Of a stretch of 51,807 bases of DNA, positions 24,201 to 39,200 are shown one piece after another (position 1 is the stretch's first letter; each line of letters starts with the position of its first letter). The notes beneath the pieces were generated by a model. The model was not told the origin of the DNA and searched no databases. It saw only the letters and a list, made by a program, of their open reading frames with translations. The stretch is from Klebsormidium nitens (taxonomy: Eukaryota > Streptophyta > Klebsormidiophyceae > Klebsormidiales > Klebsormidiaceae). A program made the position numbers and the translations under genes. The stretch spans positions 1 to 51,807 of the forward strand of contig DF237559.1 of the NCBI GenBank assembly GCA_000708835.1, written 5' to 3'.

Positions 24201-27200
24201 GGGCTTACTGGTGGACTTGTTCGTAATCTGGTTATCACAAGTGAGTGTGATCACAAGAGAAGTGATGGGTTAGAGCTTGAAAGTTGATTGCTTCTTTCAT
24301 TTTGCGATTTCACATCCTAAGCCTTCTCGCTCTTCACTGCCAACCAGCCGTTTGTACATTCTCCACTCACTCGTAAGCCCTTCAGAATCAGCGGCTCTGA
24401 GTCCCAAAGTTCCAGGCTTGGGTGTGACAGGTGCATCCGAAGCTTGGGATGTCTATCTTCGACTGTCAGTCGATTGGCAGTGGAGTTTAGGCGCTTGATC
24501 CGTAGTCTCAAAGTCGAAGTTTGACAGCCAAGATCCCTTGCTAAGGCTCGATTGAGTCGGTTCCCATTTCCGAAAGGGCCGTGTAAGTCGAAGGCAGTGC
24601 TCATCGTTTGCTGACAGACCCGTCCGTTGAACATCGTTGTGTTTAGCGGATTGAAAAGGCTGGATGTTTCGTACGTGAAAACGCGATAATCCGAAGCAAA
24701 CGTCTACCTCTCGTGTCTGCAGTTCTCGAGCTCGTTCATCGACTTGTGGAGCACGGCGTTCAGTCGCGCTGGGCAGCAGCCGTGGTTAGACAGTGCGTAG
24801 AGGAGATTTTGCAACAGGTCAAAGGCCGAAGGTTCTTGTCACAGCTGTCGCTTTGGCAGGTAAGACCAGTTTCTAGGTTACGGGGTTCTAGGGTTTAGAA
24901 CACGGCTCCTGGTAACAATGGGCGTCAGGCACAGCGTTGAGTATTTTTTACCGCATGTGCGAAGGTTTTATCCCCGGCTGCTTCCTGCGGGTCTTCTCTG
25001 CAGCATCTGTTTCTGGCCGCCTTCTACATTACCGTTTGACAGAGGGGCTGAGACGATGCACTCACCTCTTTGAAGAGAGGATTTCTTTTGCAACTCACTT
25101 TCGTGGTGGAACGAACACCGTCGTTGTAGTCAGCTAGCGATGGTGTTGGTTGGTTCTTAAAGACGAAACCGTAATCTCACCGCTTCAGGAACTTTGCTCA
25201 ATGACGTGTCGTGTTCTTGAAGCCTACGTAAGGTAGAAGTGTGTCGGAGGCACAGACTTCACCGTTGGGGAAGTCAGGTCGGAGTATCAAAACTACTTGC
25301 AATGCACCATTCTGGCAGATTCCTGCCTGCATGCACCCCTTCCGTGTTTCTCTAATCGTATTCCGCTGACGACGAACCTCGAAGTGGTCTTTGGCCTGCC
25401 GTTCCACTTGGTCGACCGATTGTCGTTGTGACTTGAAAGTTGAAAGTTGAAAGTTGAGGGCTGAAAGTCGTCTCCTCCTGAAAGGCAGAATCATCCGCAC
25501 TACAGGTAGTGGGCCGGTCGCTGGATGTCGCCGCGGCATCTTTAGCGTCCTACACCTTCGCTAACGGACAAAGCCTACCCCTCCAAACCGTTACCACTTC
25601 GGCGTTCCTCCACTCCGCAAACCCCGAGTCCCGAAACATGTTGCTAAGCGTTCTAGCTGTTGGAGCGACCGGTCTAGAAGCCATTGAGTTCTCGGCGACG
25701 TCCACAGTGGGAGAACTAGAGGCAGCGCAAGATGCGGTCGCCGGGGCACTGCGGCTCTTCACGAGCTTGCTAGAGCACAGCGCGGGGGAGGCCGGTGTGA
25801 ATGCGCTCGAGGCCCTGGTGTTCAAAGACGGGAACGAGAGCGTTCTAGGAGCGCTTGCCACCTTTCTGAGATACACCAGCAGTGAGAGTTTGCAGGCCGT
25901 CGCAGCAGACTCTCTGCGAGCTCTCATAATGCGTGCGGCGCAGACGGGCAGCACAGGAGGGGAACTGGCAACTGGGATAGTCCGAGCACTCCGCCAGGCG
26001 GAAGCCAAGCGGGTCCAAGTTGCAATAGGGGAGGCGCTGGAGTCGGTCGGGGTTTCGTCCCGGGCATCCAATGGGGTAGCCGATCTTCTCAGCGCGGCCG
26101 GCGTGTGGCAACCGAGCCTAGTGGCATGGGCGTTCATTCCGGCCAACGGAAGGCGGACAGAAGACAAGGGGCCGGAAACGGAAATGCGTACAACGGGGGA
26201 GAAGAGCAAGGCGATGCAAGCTCTTGCGCGATTAGTTACGGAACTGCCGGAGCTGGCAAAGAGGTAAGAGAGACACTGGGGCTTTCTGCTGCATGCCACG
26301 TTTCCTCAAGAGTCAGTCTCTCAGATCTCATGTTTCTTTACTTTTGCAACGAAGAGGAGAAACCAGGCGTGTTTCCACTGATATCCCATTTTTGCTGCAA
26401 CTCAAGCTGGGTCTCTTAGTGTTGCGGAGATGCCATTAAGAGGCAATCGGCATCATCTGGTTATCCTTTCTATTTGGGATCCCCGACTGACCGATTTGTG
26501 CCTGGTCCCGCCGAAAAGGAAGGTCCAGGCTCGAGTAACCGTTTCATATCCTCTTCTCTATAATCAGTTCTTAAACAAATCCAGAAACCCTTGAAAGTTT
26601 GGAGTCGGTGCCTATCTCCCATTGCCCTGCAAATAGTCGTGCCCTGTCGTCGGCTCTAGCGCTGATTGTTTGAGAAAAAGATAGCATTCCAGACAAAATT
26701 ACTTTTTGTGTCCCTTACTGAACCCGGTTCTGCCTTGCAGTGCCCCAACGGTCTCGCGCCGGGTTCTGGCAATGCTTTTAGCACTCTTCCAGTCGTGCGG
26801 TCCTGACGCTGCCGAATCCGGCCTGGGACTCGGAGCGCAACTATGGGCGATCTTAGCTCAAGTTTTGGGAGCGACCACTGAGCAGCTTCGGACAAGCAGT
26901 GACGCCGAAACGGAAGACGTGGCGGGCAATCACCGGGTCGTTGTTTCTTTGGTGCTTTCGCTTATGTCGGAACAAATGTGGGCGGTTGCAAGAAACCGGG
27001 GAAGACGGGCAGTGGATAGAGCGGAAGGAAAACTAGAGGGGGCGAGAAATGGGGCGGTGGAAATAGTGTCTGACTGGGAGGGGAAAGTTGGGGAGCGGCC
27101 AAGTGAGACGGCGGAGCGGCTGTGTCAAAGTGTGACTCAGGATGACGGACTACGGAACGCTGTGGTAAGTTTGACATGACTTTGAGTGAAGAATATTCGT

Positions 27201-30200
27201 CGAAGACGAGCAGTATTAAAGGAACAGGGCAGCGCATTCTTCGTCTATCTGAGACGGTTTTGCTTCGAAGTATCTTGCCTTTTTGGACTCCCCGCCCAGG
27301 TTTTGATGGTTCGCTTAAGAACGAACAGGCTTTTGGCCTGTTCTCTGCAAGTGTTCGTTGCGACTCCAAGATTAGAGAGCGGCTTTCAGGGTTTTAATCA
27401 GTTCTGCTCGGTCGAGAGGTATCTGCCGAGAGGCCGTCTTCTAGCGACTTCTTCGAGACTGGTCCTCCTTCCTTTCGACCGCTTTTGTAACCAGGACGAA
27501 CCGTAGCGTTGCCTGAAAGTCGCCTGTAAATGTCAATCAAGTATGGTGCTCTTCGCAATAGTCTCTTGCAGACTTTCACCTTGATATGAATGCCTCGTAC
27601 GCGCTTCATCATTTCACAAGAAGAAGATGCCCCCATTTCCATGAAAGTCACGCTACTCAGAGCGCGTTTCGCATGAGTTAACTTTGTCTCTCCTCCCAGA
27701 TCCTCTGCCGTGTAGCTGTGCTGGGCATGCTGACGTCACCCCCCCCTCGTGCTGACGCCACGATCGGGGAAGCCCTGGAAAGGGCGCGGCAGGCTTTCGA
27801 GAGCCACCCGGCTTTCAACAGATTGGCACGGGACCCGGTTTACAGCTCCACGGAGTAAGACTTGCTTATCTGAACGCGAGCCTCTAAAACGTCCGAGAGT
27901 CGCTTGTTTTCGATTGTTTTGTTGTAGAAGGTTCATTAGCTCAGCCCATAGGTTTTGTACGCTTTTGTATGCTTGTTAAGATGACCCCTTCCCGGAGCCT
28001 TTTGGGCTTGGTGGACTCGCTGTGTTTTCAAGGAACATCCGCTTAAGCAGCCAGGCTGCCCTCTGGTGTTGTGCGCGAGTCCGAGCCGGTTGTTAAGCCG
28101 AGATCAGTCTACTTCTCGTCTGAACGTCCTGACGGTGTTCGAGTCCAGATAATGACGGCTCTTGCAATCAAGGCGCAGCCAAGCCCTTTCTGTGGCCAAT
28201 CTCAAAAGACATGTATTCGACCACTCATGAAACCGCATTTCGCTACTCACCGATTGCCTTCTCCTTGCAGTACACTCGGTCCTGTAATCTCCTCGATTTC
28301 GCGCCCACTGCAGGGGCTTTTTCTGACATTCATGAGTTCTAACATGGGCTCAAATTTGAACGGCCTTCTTTCTTACCTCCCAAGATCGACTTCGCTGCCG
28401 CCAACCTAGGTGGCATACCCGAAGATGATAAGCTGGTGCTTCTGTTGTCCTCGCCTTGCTTTTCTCTTGTAGTCTCCCGGTGTCCTTATCCCCACCAAAG
28501 TCTCCCGTCTACCCAACTGGCGCCTTTGGCTGCCACAAGCTTTTCTCACTCACCATAGTGTATTGCCTTCCGTTTTGTACCTCCCCCCCCGGTGCCCTTG
28601 ATCTCACTGACTTCCGAGGAGCGTCCCTTACAATGATAAGCTATTCCTTTTACCAATCTTGTATACGGTATAACTCACCTGTGCAGTCCCCCCGGTGCCC
28701 TTATTTACACTGACCTTGCCGCCCCCTCGAGTGGCGTTTTTTCAACCGCATGAGCAACAACCTTTGCCGGTTGCCAATCCTGTTTGCATGCAGCCCCCTG
28801 CGATTTTTGGTTCTCACTGATTCTCGCCGCCCGCCTTAGGGGCGCCCTTTGACCATTATCATGCAGCTATCGTGTTTGCAACCTCGTGATGCCTCCCTTT
28901 TGCAGCCCTCCCCGGCGCTTCCATCTTTACACCTGCGCAGCATGCCTGTTGATGAATAGGTGACTTGATATTCAACCGCGTATCGCCTTCCTCTTGCAGC
29001 CCCCCTGATGCCCTTATTCTTACCGACCTCGCCGCCCACCTCAGCGGCGCCCTTTCACACCGCCCCATCCCCACCGGCCCCTTCCTAGAACTCGCCGCGT
29101 ACATCGAAGAACTCCAACTCGAGTCCCTGCTCATGCGGCCCTCCCGGGGATCCCCCTCGTCGCTGACGTCATCCGACGAGACGATGACGTCATCCGCCGA
29201 GATACTGACGTCATCGGGGTTCCTGGGGCCGTTCGATGTGGCGGGCGCGGCGCGGGCGGTGGGACCAGAGGCGGGGGAGGCTGTTCGAGAGGCGTTAGAA
29301 GCAGTCGAGCGGTGGAACGGGGCGGAGATTGGGGCGAGGGCGCAGTCACAGCTGGGACGGGCGTTTGCGCTGGCGGTCGGAATGGCTGCAGTTACCAAGG
29401 TGAGGCTTGCTTTCAAAGAAGAAGATTAGCGTCAACCAAGTTTGGTTTGTGGTTGACTAAGTGCCCTTCCACCCAAGAGAACGTGGGTTCCTGTCTGCTT
29501 TGATGCTTGTAACCAGTCGTGGTAAAAGCAGAACATCCTGTTGGTGGCCGTATGCCCCATTCATTTCTGCTTGAATGTGGTCCGTTGTGCAGTCCTCCGA
29601 ACTCTGATTTGACGAGATTGATGTGATTCTTTGGGCTTGATGGCAAGTATTGCTGGAGTGCTTGGTGGCAGTGATTTCACCCGTTACATTGCGTTTGGGC
29701 ATACTTGAGCAGATGGTGTCAAGGGGCAGTGTTTTCTTACGGCTTGACCGCACGGACCCGCTTTGAGGAAGTCTGCTGTTTCCTGACTGGCGTGCTGTGA
29801 ACGTTTTTTTGATGCGTGCCTTCCATTGTTGACTGACAAAGGCTGATTGGAGTGATGATCTGGATGTAGTAACAGCCCTCAGGTGACTGTTGGTTTCGTC
29901 ACCTTATCTGCATCAGGCCGTAACACGAGTGGCAATGAGATCCGCTTGAATGTTGGCTCAAGGGCCATTGAAGGTTCTGTAACCATGAGGTCTCGAGCCA
30001 TCGAGAAAGGATTCGATGTTTGTGCATGTTCTTCGTCGTGGTGGCGGTAGAAAAACTCCGTACCTTGCGAGCGTGGATCCGGCTGTGCCGGCTACCAAGG
30101 TAAAAAAACGTCATGTAGGTCTTCATCTGGGTTGATGAGCGTCGAAACGTGATTTTGCCTTCCGCAAGGCGTAGCACTGGCAGCGGCCCAAGTAACGATA

Positions 30201-33200
30201 TCGTAGCTTCGTTCAACTTGCTCTCTCACAAATGACACTCCTGCGTTGGGTTGGACAATGTTACTCTCGGTCCTTTTGACGAGCATCATGTCCAGGTAGG
30301 AATGTATCACGAGCTAAGCGTTTTCTTGCAACGTGAGCGCATGTCCTTGTTTTCCCCGTTTGCTTCAAATCTTGGGTCGCACCTGTAGGATTCACTTTGT
30401 GCAAGCTCTTCCTTCGTATTCGCGTTCTAGTCTATCGCGTCCACTAAGGGAGAATATCGTGAGACAAGAAAGTTCGTGATATCGAGTGTACGGCAATGAC
30501 TGTAAAAAGCATGGCGCTGTTTTAATTTGCGCCAAGACCTTCTGCAAGACACATCCGAGCTGTGTGTCCACGTAAGCTTCCGGACTCGTTGCATCCCAGC
30601 AGTTGGCTTCGTGACCGTCAGTCACCTTGCGAGAGCCCGCTTAGCGCCCATGCTGACAATTTTCTCAATTAACATAGCTGCGCTTTTATATGGACAACAT
30701 CTGCATAGTTACACTTTGGGCTTTGGTATTGAGGGAGGGAGGGGGGGGAAGAGATACGCAAATAGGGTTCAATGACTAGTTGAACCGTTAGGAAGAACTT
30801 CGAAGCTTTTGGTATGCTTGGTCAAGCAGGGTTCGGGTGACAAGGAGACGGCAAAGAGGATACAGACTGGCTGGCATGTGCACTGCCAAGTTGGTTAGGC
30901 CTGACTCGGAGCCGCTTCATAGGACTCCGCGTTTGTAAACATGCCCTTTAAATCTTTACAAGCTTTGGACACGTCGGGAAGGGGAATTGGTAAGGAAGCA
31001 AATGGCCCCATCATTGCGCATCATTCCTTGGAGTCACTATCGTGTGGCACGATTCGAAAGTGACCTGGCGCATGTGTGGTGTAGGCCAAGACAAGCTTTT
31101 CCGTCTACCGCCAATTTAAATTGCTTTAGTCGGTTGTGCGTGGCTTTGTCTCACTTGATCCGTAAGAGTGTCAACGTGGGCTTTTTAGCACTTCTTCGCG
31201 CGCCCTCTATCACGGCAGCGCTGCAAAAAGGCCTCCACAACGGACTTTGCGGAAGGTTTTCATCTTCCGTTGCGCATGCACCTGCGTTTTCTACCTGACT
31301 TTTGGCGGCCGTTATAAATGGTTGTCTTCTTCTTGTTGAGTCCTGTGCTCAATGATGCCCCGAACCTGTCAAAAAAGTATTTTAAAAGTAAGGCAGCGAT
31401 GGCCCTGACTTTATGTAAGTTTCTCGGTGTTCAAGTGTCCGCAAGCTATCTCAACTTGGTCAGTGGAAATGCGCACTGTTTAAATTCCTTCCTAGCCATG
31501 TGAGCATTTTCCCCGTTGCTGGGTTCTCTTTTTCCTCCCCCAGAAGGTTTTTACTTCTCAGGGTGGCTATGACGACTTTCCGTTGGCACTGTGAACGGCC
31601 AAGGTCCGGATCTGTGGTAACTCGAGCCATCAGAACTTTACAGCCGTAAGTACGTGCCACCTGAAAATTCTCTCTGGTTCGTGGGGCCGTTTGACGAACT
31701 CTCTTATAAGGCTGCCTGAATTTCCATGAAGTTGCACTGTCGCCCGTTCCTCCTCCAAAGAATCAAAACTCTGCACGATCCTCGTTGCCCGGGCGTGTTT
31801 CAATTCCCGGGTCTAACATTTGAAGCTTCGTTTGAAGATTGGACCACATACAGCGCTGCAAGAACCTGAGGAGCTCCTTAATGTTGACCGTTATGGTACC
31901 CATCTGAGCCCCAAAAGCTTGACCTCGTCACAGTCACTGGTCAGTTTCGCGGTCATCTCGATTCGATTCTTCAAGGGATAAGTTGCTAGGGTAAGCGGGC
32001 TGCGCTTATAGGGTCAGGCGACAGTCAAATCTGCAAACAGCATCTCCTTCCTTGGCCCAAACTTTGGTAGTGTTTTGGTCGACCATGAGAGGTGTGCTAA
32101 AGGAACGTCTTTTCAACTGACGAGTCTCCCACCGGATGTGGTGTCAGCAACTTATCGGACTCCTTGCATTGGCAGCGGAGAAGAGAGTTTTCTCCTGCAG
32201 GATCCGATGCCATCCTCGTTACACGCAAAACGTCATTTGCAAAGCTCAATGATTTCTAGGCTGACTCGTCTAGCGACTTTCGAGCGTTCCGTTCTATGTG
32301 TCTCCTTAAGTGCGCTTTCTCCATGGACAAGAACAATTCCATGTCAAGAGTCAGGTGGCAAGGACGAACAGGCCTCGGAATTGGCGCTTTTGAACGAGCC
32401 TGTGGCCCTAAGGAGCCAACTCCAAGCTGATGAAAGGTTTTGTTGGCACGTAACCCGGAAGCGGGGTCAAGAATTCACGCTGAAGAAATGCTCGGGTGCA
32501 AGGTAGTTTGGAAACGGGTCAGAACTGCGGAAAGGCATAAGCTGGCTGTCCGTACGGTTGAGCCTAATCTGCCACGTTTGTTTCTTCCTAAGCTCTTTGA
32601 TCGAACGGCCAGGACAGCATCTAGTGTGGCGCTCCTTACCACCAGTCGTGTGCGAGTCTTCTGAGCCGCTGATGGAGTTTGAAAGATCGGTTTGCTGCAC
32701 GCTGATTCTTTGGCAGTCATCCGCCGTTTTGTTAGAACCTCTGTGAGAACGTTGAGAGCACACACGCCCGTATTTGCCCAAGTCCAAGCGCAGACCAGTT
32801 TGCAAGTCGTGGATCAGCGGTTTTTGAGAGAGGTGTTGTCTTGATCTTGGGGACTTGGAAAAGTCAAGTCTGGAAAAGGATTCTACCTCTCGACCACGTC
32901 ATGATCATGGGCGTCACTTTCGTGCACTGTACATTCATTGGGTCGTAAGACACACGTGGCAATGAATCTCCGTCAAATGTCGGCTTTAAGGGCCATTGAA
33001 ATTGTCGGTGGGAGTTGTCGAGCCATAGAAGGGAAGCGGTGTTCTTGCTTCTTCTTTACGCTTATAAGAGAGCGAAAGGTGTTATGCCTTTGAAGTGTCC
33101 GGTATACGGAGCTGAAAAATTATAAACTATGCATCCACATCTTGGGCAGTCTCTTCGGGCTTTAGTAACCGTAGGCAGACGGGAAAAGGCCAATGGTTCC

Positions 33201-36200
33201 ATCGCTTTGGTTGTATTTGCCAGATTCTCAGGCAGTGTTCCTCGGTCTTCTAGCGCCAGTTGGCGTGCCAAGAAATGAATTTCCCATTTGGCCTTGCACA
33301 GCTTTTTTGATAGGTGCTCCCTTTTGGGGCATCACATCAATGCAGTCCCCAAAGCTAGGGTTTTCTTCAGAGCTCCGCCTCTCTATATTGCACCGTGAGC
33401 ACTTTTCCGTCTGTTCTTGGGTGCCTTTGGAGTTCCTACCCTCGCAAGATTCCCTTTTCGAGTGGGTTACCGCTTTTGGAAAGGTTGTCCACTTAAAGAG
33501 AGTATTGTCGAGTTTGATTGCGAGGCAATGAGTGGAAGAAGCATGGCACTATTTCATTATGCGCCACAAGCTGCTCAAATATTTGTCCGTTCCGAGCTGC
33601 CTGTCCAAGAACATTCTGAAACTTGTGCAACTCATCTGTTGGGGTTGTGCCGGCCCGTCAGTCACCGCACAAGAGCTCTTTTGGCGCCACGATGATATGA
33701 CCATCATCCAGCGGCGGGTTCTAGTCTGAAAGTCGCCCCATAGTTTCCTGCGTCAGATCCTTGTGGTGTGTGTCTTGCACAAGGTACAGGGTGCGCTTGG
33801 CTTGTTGACCTTTTTGGAATGCTTCAAAGCCTTCAGTATACGGTCAGAACTGGTTCGGTTGCGGAGAAGGCGGCAAGGAGGATGCAACCTGGCTTGAGTA
33901 GTGCCAGCACCGCTTCACACCGAGTCCCTAAGCCGTTTTGAAGGGTTCATCGAACTTTTGCTCACCTTGCTCCTGAATGTTTTCGCAGTATTCAGTTCTC
34001 TGAATGAACACAGTTTCGGTTGCTGAACGGGCGGCAAAGAGGATGCAAAGCTGGCTTCCTAAAGCCAACGGTCTCTTCGATACCCGAGCCGTTCTACAGA
34101 TGATAGAAGTCTTTTGGAATATGTCCCTTTCCAACGGGATGGCTTTACCATCTTGCAAAGGTGATGGAATTAACTCAACTTCATATTCAAAGGGAATGAA
34201 CAGTTTCCTAGTCTGGGACCACTGTCCTCGCCTTCGAGCGCTTATCCCCATCTTTTCTGAATGCTTCTGGTGCATGGGGGTGGCAAACGATGGCTTCTTA
34301 TTGGTCGCGAAAGACACCAGCAGCTCGTCAAGTGGTCTGAGCCAAACGTTCGTTTACCGTAGCCACTTGCTTTATGGTACTCCGCCTCTCTAGTTTCTAT
34401 GGGCGGTTGACAAGATCCTGCTGGAGTTGCCTCGTACTTTGGGCTTGTCGCAAAGCTTTCTTGTCGACAATTTGCCTTCTTATGCTGGCAAGCCTCCCAA
34501 TACGGCGCCAGTGAAACTTAGCTTCTGTGTCGAGTCTGCAGAAGTCGCCCTATTTGGTGTGACTCCTCTCTACCTCGTGTTGCTGAAATCTGACAGCGGT
34601 GCTTTAAAGCTGATGCGGTCCTTCTCTGGATGATGTCACGCCTGTGATTACTCTTGTGCCATATCGAGCCAAGTCCAACTGCCCTCGGGTGGCCGCTTCC
34701 TTGCAAAGTCACAAGTCTTTTTCTTGCGCACCCTTCCTCGACGCCGCCTCTTATATAGGCGTTGGGGAAAAACCACGGCCAGGCAAGATGGGTCAAGTAG
34801 CCATGAAGAGAGAAGCCTGGCGTTGCAGATCGCCGCGCCAAGTTTGGAACTTGTAAACAATCATAGCTGCCTCTTCTAGTTGTTCCTTTTAGATGCATCA
34901 TTTCAGCCGTCGTCCTTTGTATCCAGCAAATAGTTTGCTGGTGTGCTCTTGATGCGTGTGCTAAGATCTTTTCGTCATGTCGCTGGCTCCACTTGTTTTT
35001 ATAATAAGCTTCACGGAACGTACAGGTTCTTGTTGTCCCCTAGTTCTGTTCCCTCCACGTGTGCAGTCACGACTCGGCTGCAGGTCGGCCTACTCATTTC
35101 CTCCTGCACCCTTTGACTTTGCTTCATCGCAATATATCCGTCTTCAAAGGACGCGGCGAAGTAGATGCGCAGTGCCTGGCTCGAGTTATGCCAGCGAGTC
35201 CTACTTGAGCATGAATTTGAGCCGCTTCGATGCAACTCCTGTTTGTGACTTCGGCAGCTATAGGGATTGCCCTGGAGATTGTTGGTAACTGTTGTCACTG
35301 GCGATAGCAAGTTCTCCCTGTTTCACAAAAGCGGTTTGCTTCGACGGGTTTTTTCTGTCGCGTGGTACGTGTCAAGTGCTGCGTCTCGCGCACACCCTGA
35401 ATACGTTTGCCGGAGCGCGTAAAACGTGCGTTGTTCCGTAAATGCTATTACATGCTCGGATCCGATTTTCTGTGCATCCCTGCGAATCCACAGTCGCAAC
35501 AACAGGCGACGGGCGGTCCGTTCTTAACATTGGTCTGTTCGCACTTTTGAGAACCTCCGTTTTGTCCACTTTGGAAAGCGGCCTTGACACAAAGTTACTG
35601 GGGGCCAGATCATTTCAACGCGCACTTGGCGTCTGCGCCTTTCCCAGCGATTTTGCCAGGGGGCATCGACACGTTTCCTTACCCATTCCTGCTACGACAA
35701 TGCCTGGCGCGTTTCTCAGACATGAACATCCCTCTGACAAGAACGAATTGTCTTGAGCCCTTCCTTCGTGGTACATATCCGCGAGCGACGTTGACCTTAA
35801 AGAGCACGTCGGACTTGATATACCGTCCCGACTGACGAAATGTTGGATCCAACTTGGGCGGGTGAAATTGTCTAGCACCTTTGGCAAGCGCGCTCGACTT
35901 TCACCGTAAAAGCGAGCGATCGAAACTCGGTCGAGCCAACTTTTCTCCTTTTTCCGCAAGCCGCGCAGACCGGTCTTACGGCGGTTTTGAATTTCGACGT
36001 CACGCGGGCAAAACTGCCGGGCGATAAACCTTTGCCGTACGCAGCTGACGTCATGCGGATGCATCCGCCGACGCCCTCTTTAATAACATGAGTTCGAAAG
36101 GCAGGCAAACCTTACACTGGATAGAATCTTGGTAGCCTTTAGCCCGAACAGGCCTCTAGGCTCCCGTTCCTCTTCCGGGAAATTTCCAATCCGTAGGGTG

Positions 36201-39200
36201 GCCAAGACGGATTCTTTTGGCGCCGCAGGTGACCACTGGTAGTGAAAGCTACGCAATCTGAGCCATGCTGTGCCTTTTGAATCCAGCAAGTTGGTCGTCC
36301 TTTATGGTATTTCTAGGCGGTTGACAAAGTCACCAGATCTGGTCAACCTCCAAGACAATCTCAGAAGCATTCCTGAAAAGCCACTCCGCCCCTTTTTGGG
36401 GTGATGCGCCTCTACGTATTGTCTGCGTATAATGAAGTACAGTAGTGATTCCTTTGGCATCGAGACACAGTCAGGCGCAACGTGTCTGTAGTGCTTGCAT
36501 GCTTGAAGCTACTTCTTTCGAATGACTTTGTTCCCCGACAAGATCCTCATCGTCACGGTATCGTCCCATATTTGTTTCGCGGAGCAGCAGCGCTCCCCGC
36601 AGCTCCTATAGGAACACCCTGGTCTTCTGATTGAATATCCAAAACGAACTTTACGACCATTATTTCCTAAAATCCTAAAATCCTCGAAACATTGTCTCGT
36701 CCCTCGCTCACCTGCGTGGAGCTATTTGTCGACCGTTTCACCATGAACCCAGAACCACGCTAATCAAATTCTATATTCGCTCAAGATCCTATGGGCTTAA
36801 CGCCCGCAGCCATCATGGGGATCACAACGATGAAAAGAAACTTTGCGGTTGGTTTTGCAATCTTGGTGAACACGAAACCGAAGAGCACCAGTTACTTCGC
36901 TGTCCCGCTTTTCTCTCTGAGCGCTCTCTTCTTTGTGAGAACCTACAACGTCGTTCTTCTCCAGATTTCAACGCGGAATACCACGAGCTTTACAATGCAT
37001 CCCCTGCTTCGCAACTTTATGACCTTCTAGGTCGGACGGAGGATCACTGGGCCCTACAAGAAAAACATAGAGTCTTGAATCTAACCTAATTCGTTTGGAC
37101 ATGATCGTTGGTAGCGGGGCCGTCCTCCAACGCCCCACAGGTACTGCCAGAGTCTTCTTAGTGAACCGACCACGTTTTAGCTTGTTCAATTGCTTGACTT
37201 CTTTCAGTTCCAATATCCGTTCAAGTTTGCCTTCCAGGCTTTGTCTCGTTGCCGATCTGTTTGTGCGGAAATGGTTGACCAGCCAAGAAATCAGAATCAA
37301 TTGCAACATAGGAGTTTCGATATTCTTGATGGGGACTAGTGAAGCAGATTGACGGCAGGATCCCGGAATTTTCCTTCGAACACCACTCCTTCCATGAGAT
37401 CTCTACGCTTATCTAGCTTGCAGTCTCTCTCACAAAGTTCTTCGGGTCACAGTTGAAAAGCTCAAGAGCAGCGCCCGACAATCCAGCTTGTCGCACTATA
37501 CCTCTTGTTAGAAAGCAAGACGGTATTTGTGGAGGCAATGCGCAAACAGTCGTTCTGTGGTGAAAGTGCAGATTCTGTTGTTGGTTGCTTACGGTTTGGT
37601 CATGCGAAAAGACGTGCTTTGGCGAAGAGGACTCACTCTGTGGCAAATGTGTCACACGGCGTTTGATGTCTCTGAGCCTTATGAGTCCGGTTTATCTTTC
37701 ACCAGACTCTTAATATCAACCAAGATATCCCGGTGTAGCATCCGCACTTGAGAGACCGCAAGCGGGGAGAATGTGAATCCGGTTGTGTTTTTTGCAACCC
37801 AAGTTCGCAGCTAGATAGATCAATTCGCCCGAGTGGGTTGTCTGGGAGTCTAAGCTTCAGTTTCGCAAGGGCCGGACGAGTATCAGCACTTATATTTCAG
37901 TACGTGTCATCTGACACCGAGTATCTGGAACCGGTCTTGACAATTCAGCGCCCACCTTACGATTCTCAGAACTTTCTGCTTTGGTGTCAGTGCCATAACA
38001 ATTCGACACATGTAACGCCTGCTCGTTCCGACAATTGTGATTTAAGCGGTCACTGATTGGTGGCTCTGCAGAAGGATCACGACGATCCGGTGGCAATGAT
38101 TGATAGTACTGTGGTGCCACGTGCCATAGAAGAACTCGTGTTGGCAACCGAGCCCCGTTTCGCGTTATTGCTGCTCACAAGAACCAATTGGAGCAGCGCG
38201 CTCTCCGTCCGTCTATCCGTCGTGCCTACTATTTGTCAATCGACAGCTGTCCGTCCGCCTCTCGCTTCCGTTCATTGTCCGCTGATTTTCCGTCCGCCCG
38301 TCCACTCACTCTTCCGTCCGTCCGTTGTCCTCGCTTCCCACCCCACCCCCCCCTTTCTTTGCGGTTTGTCTCCTAAAGCTTCCTTCTGTGTGGTTTCCCG
38401 ACCTTCCGCTTTTCCCTCCTACTACTTTTCATTGTTCTTCTCCGCCTGTCTGCGGCTTGTCTGTGATGATCCGTCTCCACTTGTCTGCCCTTCCGCACCC
38501 CCTTTTGTGGTTTCTCCCTTCCGCTCCGTCGGTTCTACACGATTTCACGCGTTCGGTGCTGCTTGGTGCGTTTTCCGGCTGTCCTTGCTCCTCCGTTTGC
38601 CGATTCATTGCTTTCTCCCCGCCCTCCGTTCCTGGCAATTCTTGTGATTTGCGCCAGTCCCCTACGAACGAGTCTTCCTTTCCTGCTTATCGCCAGCTAT
38701 GGATGCCCTTTCGAGGGTTAAGAAGGAGCTCGAGAATGGCTTTTTAGTAGAAGGGCCATCAGCTCTTGTACCTGAATCACTCCGCAAGCATAAGTCAGGA
38801 AGAAACGACTGGTTGGACACACAAAAGGTCTCAGTGGATCTCTTAGCGGTACCACATATCTGCGATGGCCCGTGGCCATGATGACCCTGTTTCCGTGCAA
38901 AGAAAGAAGGAATGACTCGACCTATCGTCGAGCCACCTTGATCTGCTGGAGGCCTCCATTTTTTAGATTGCAAAGTTTGCTGTCCGCAATTTCTTGACGC
39001 CGAATGCAGCTGGCGGGTACTATGACGCTAGATACCCTTCCCTATAACCGATTCCCTCCTTGTTTCCGCCGTGCTCAGCCGAGGTTGGTGTTCTATGTCT
39101 TGTTGGAAATCAGCTCGTAAGCAGTGCTTGTGTTGCTGATGAGCTGCATCGAGATTCAGGGCTGATCCAGCTGGAATCAGTTGCTTCAGGCACCTTCCTG

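Noticed and set aside
32075-32506. 143-codon ORF in the giant intron
   Set aside because: No family resemblance, no splice-consistent context, ordinary chance length in GC-balanced DNA.
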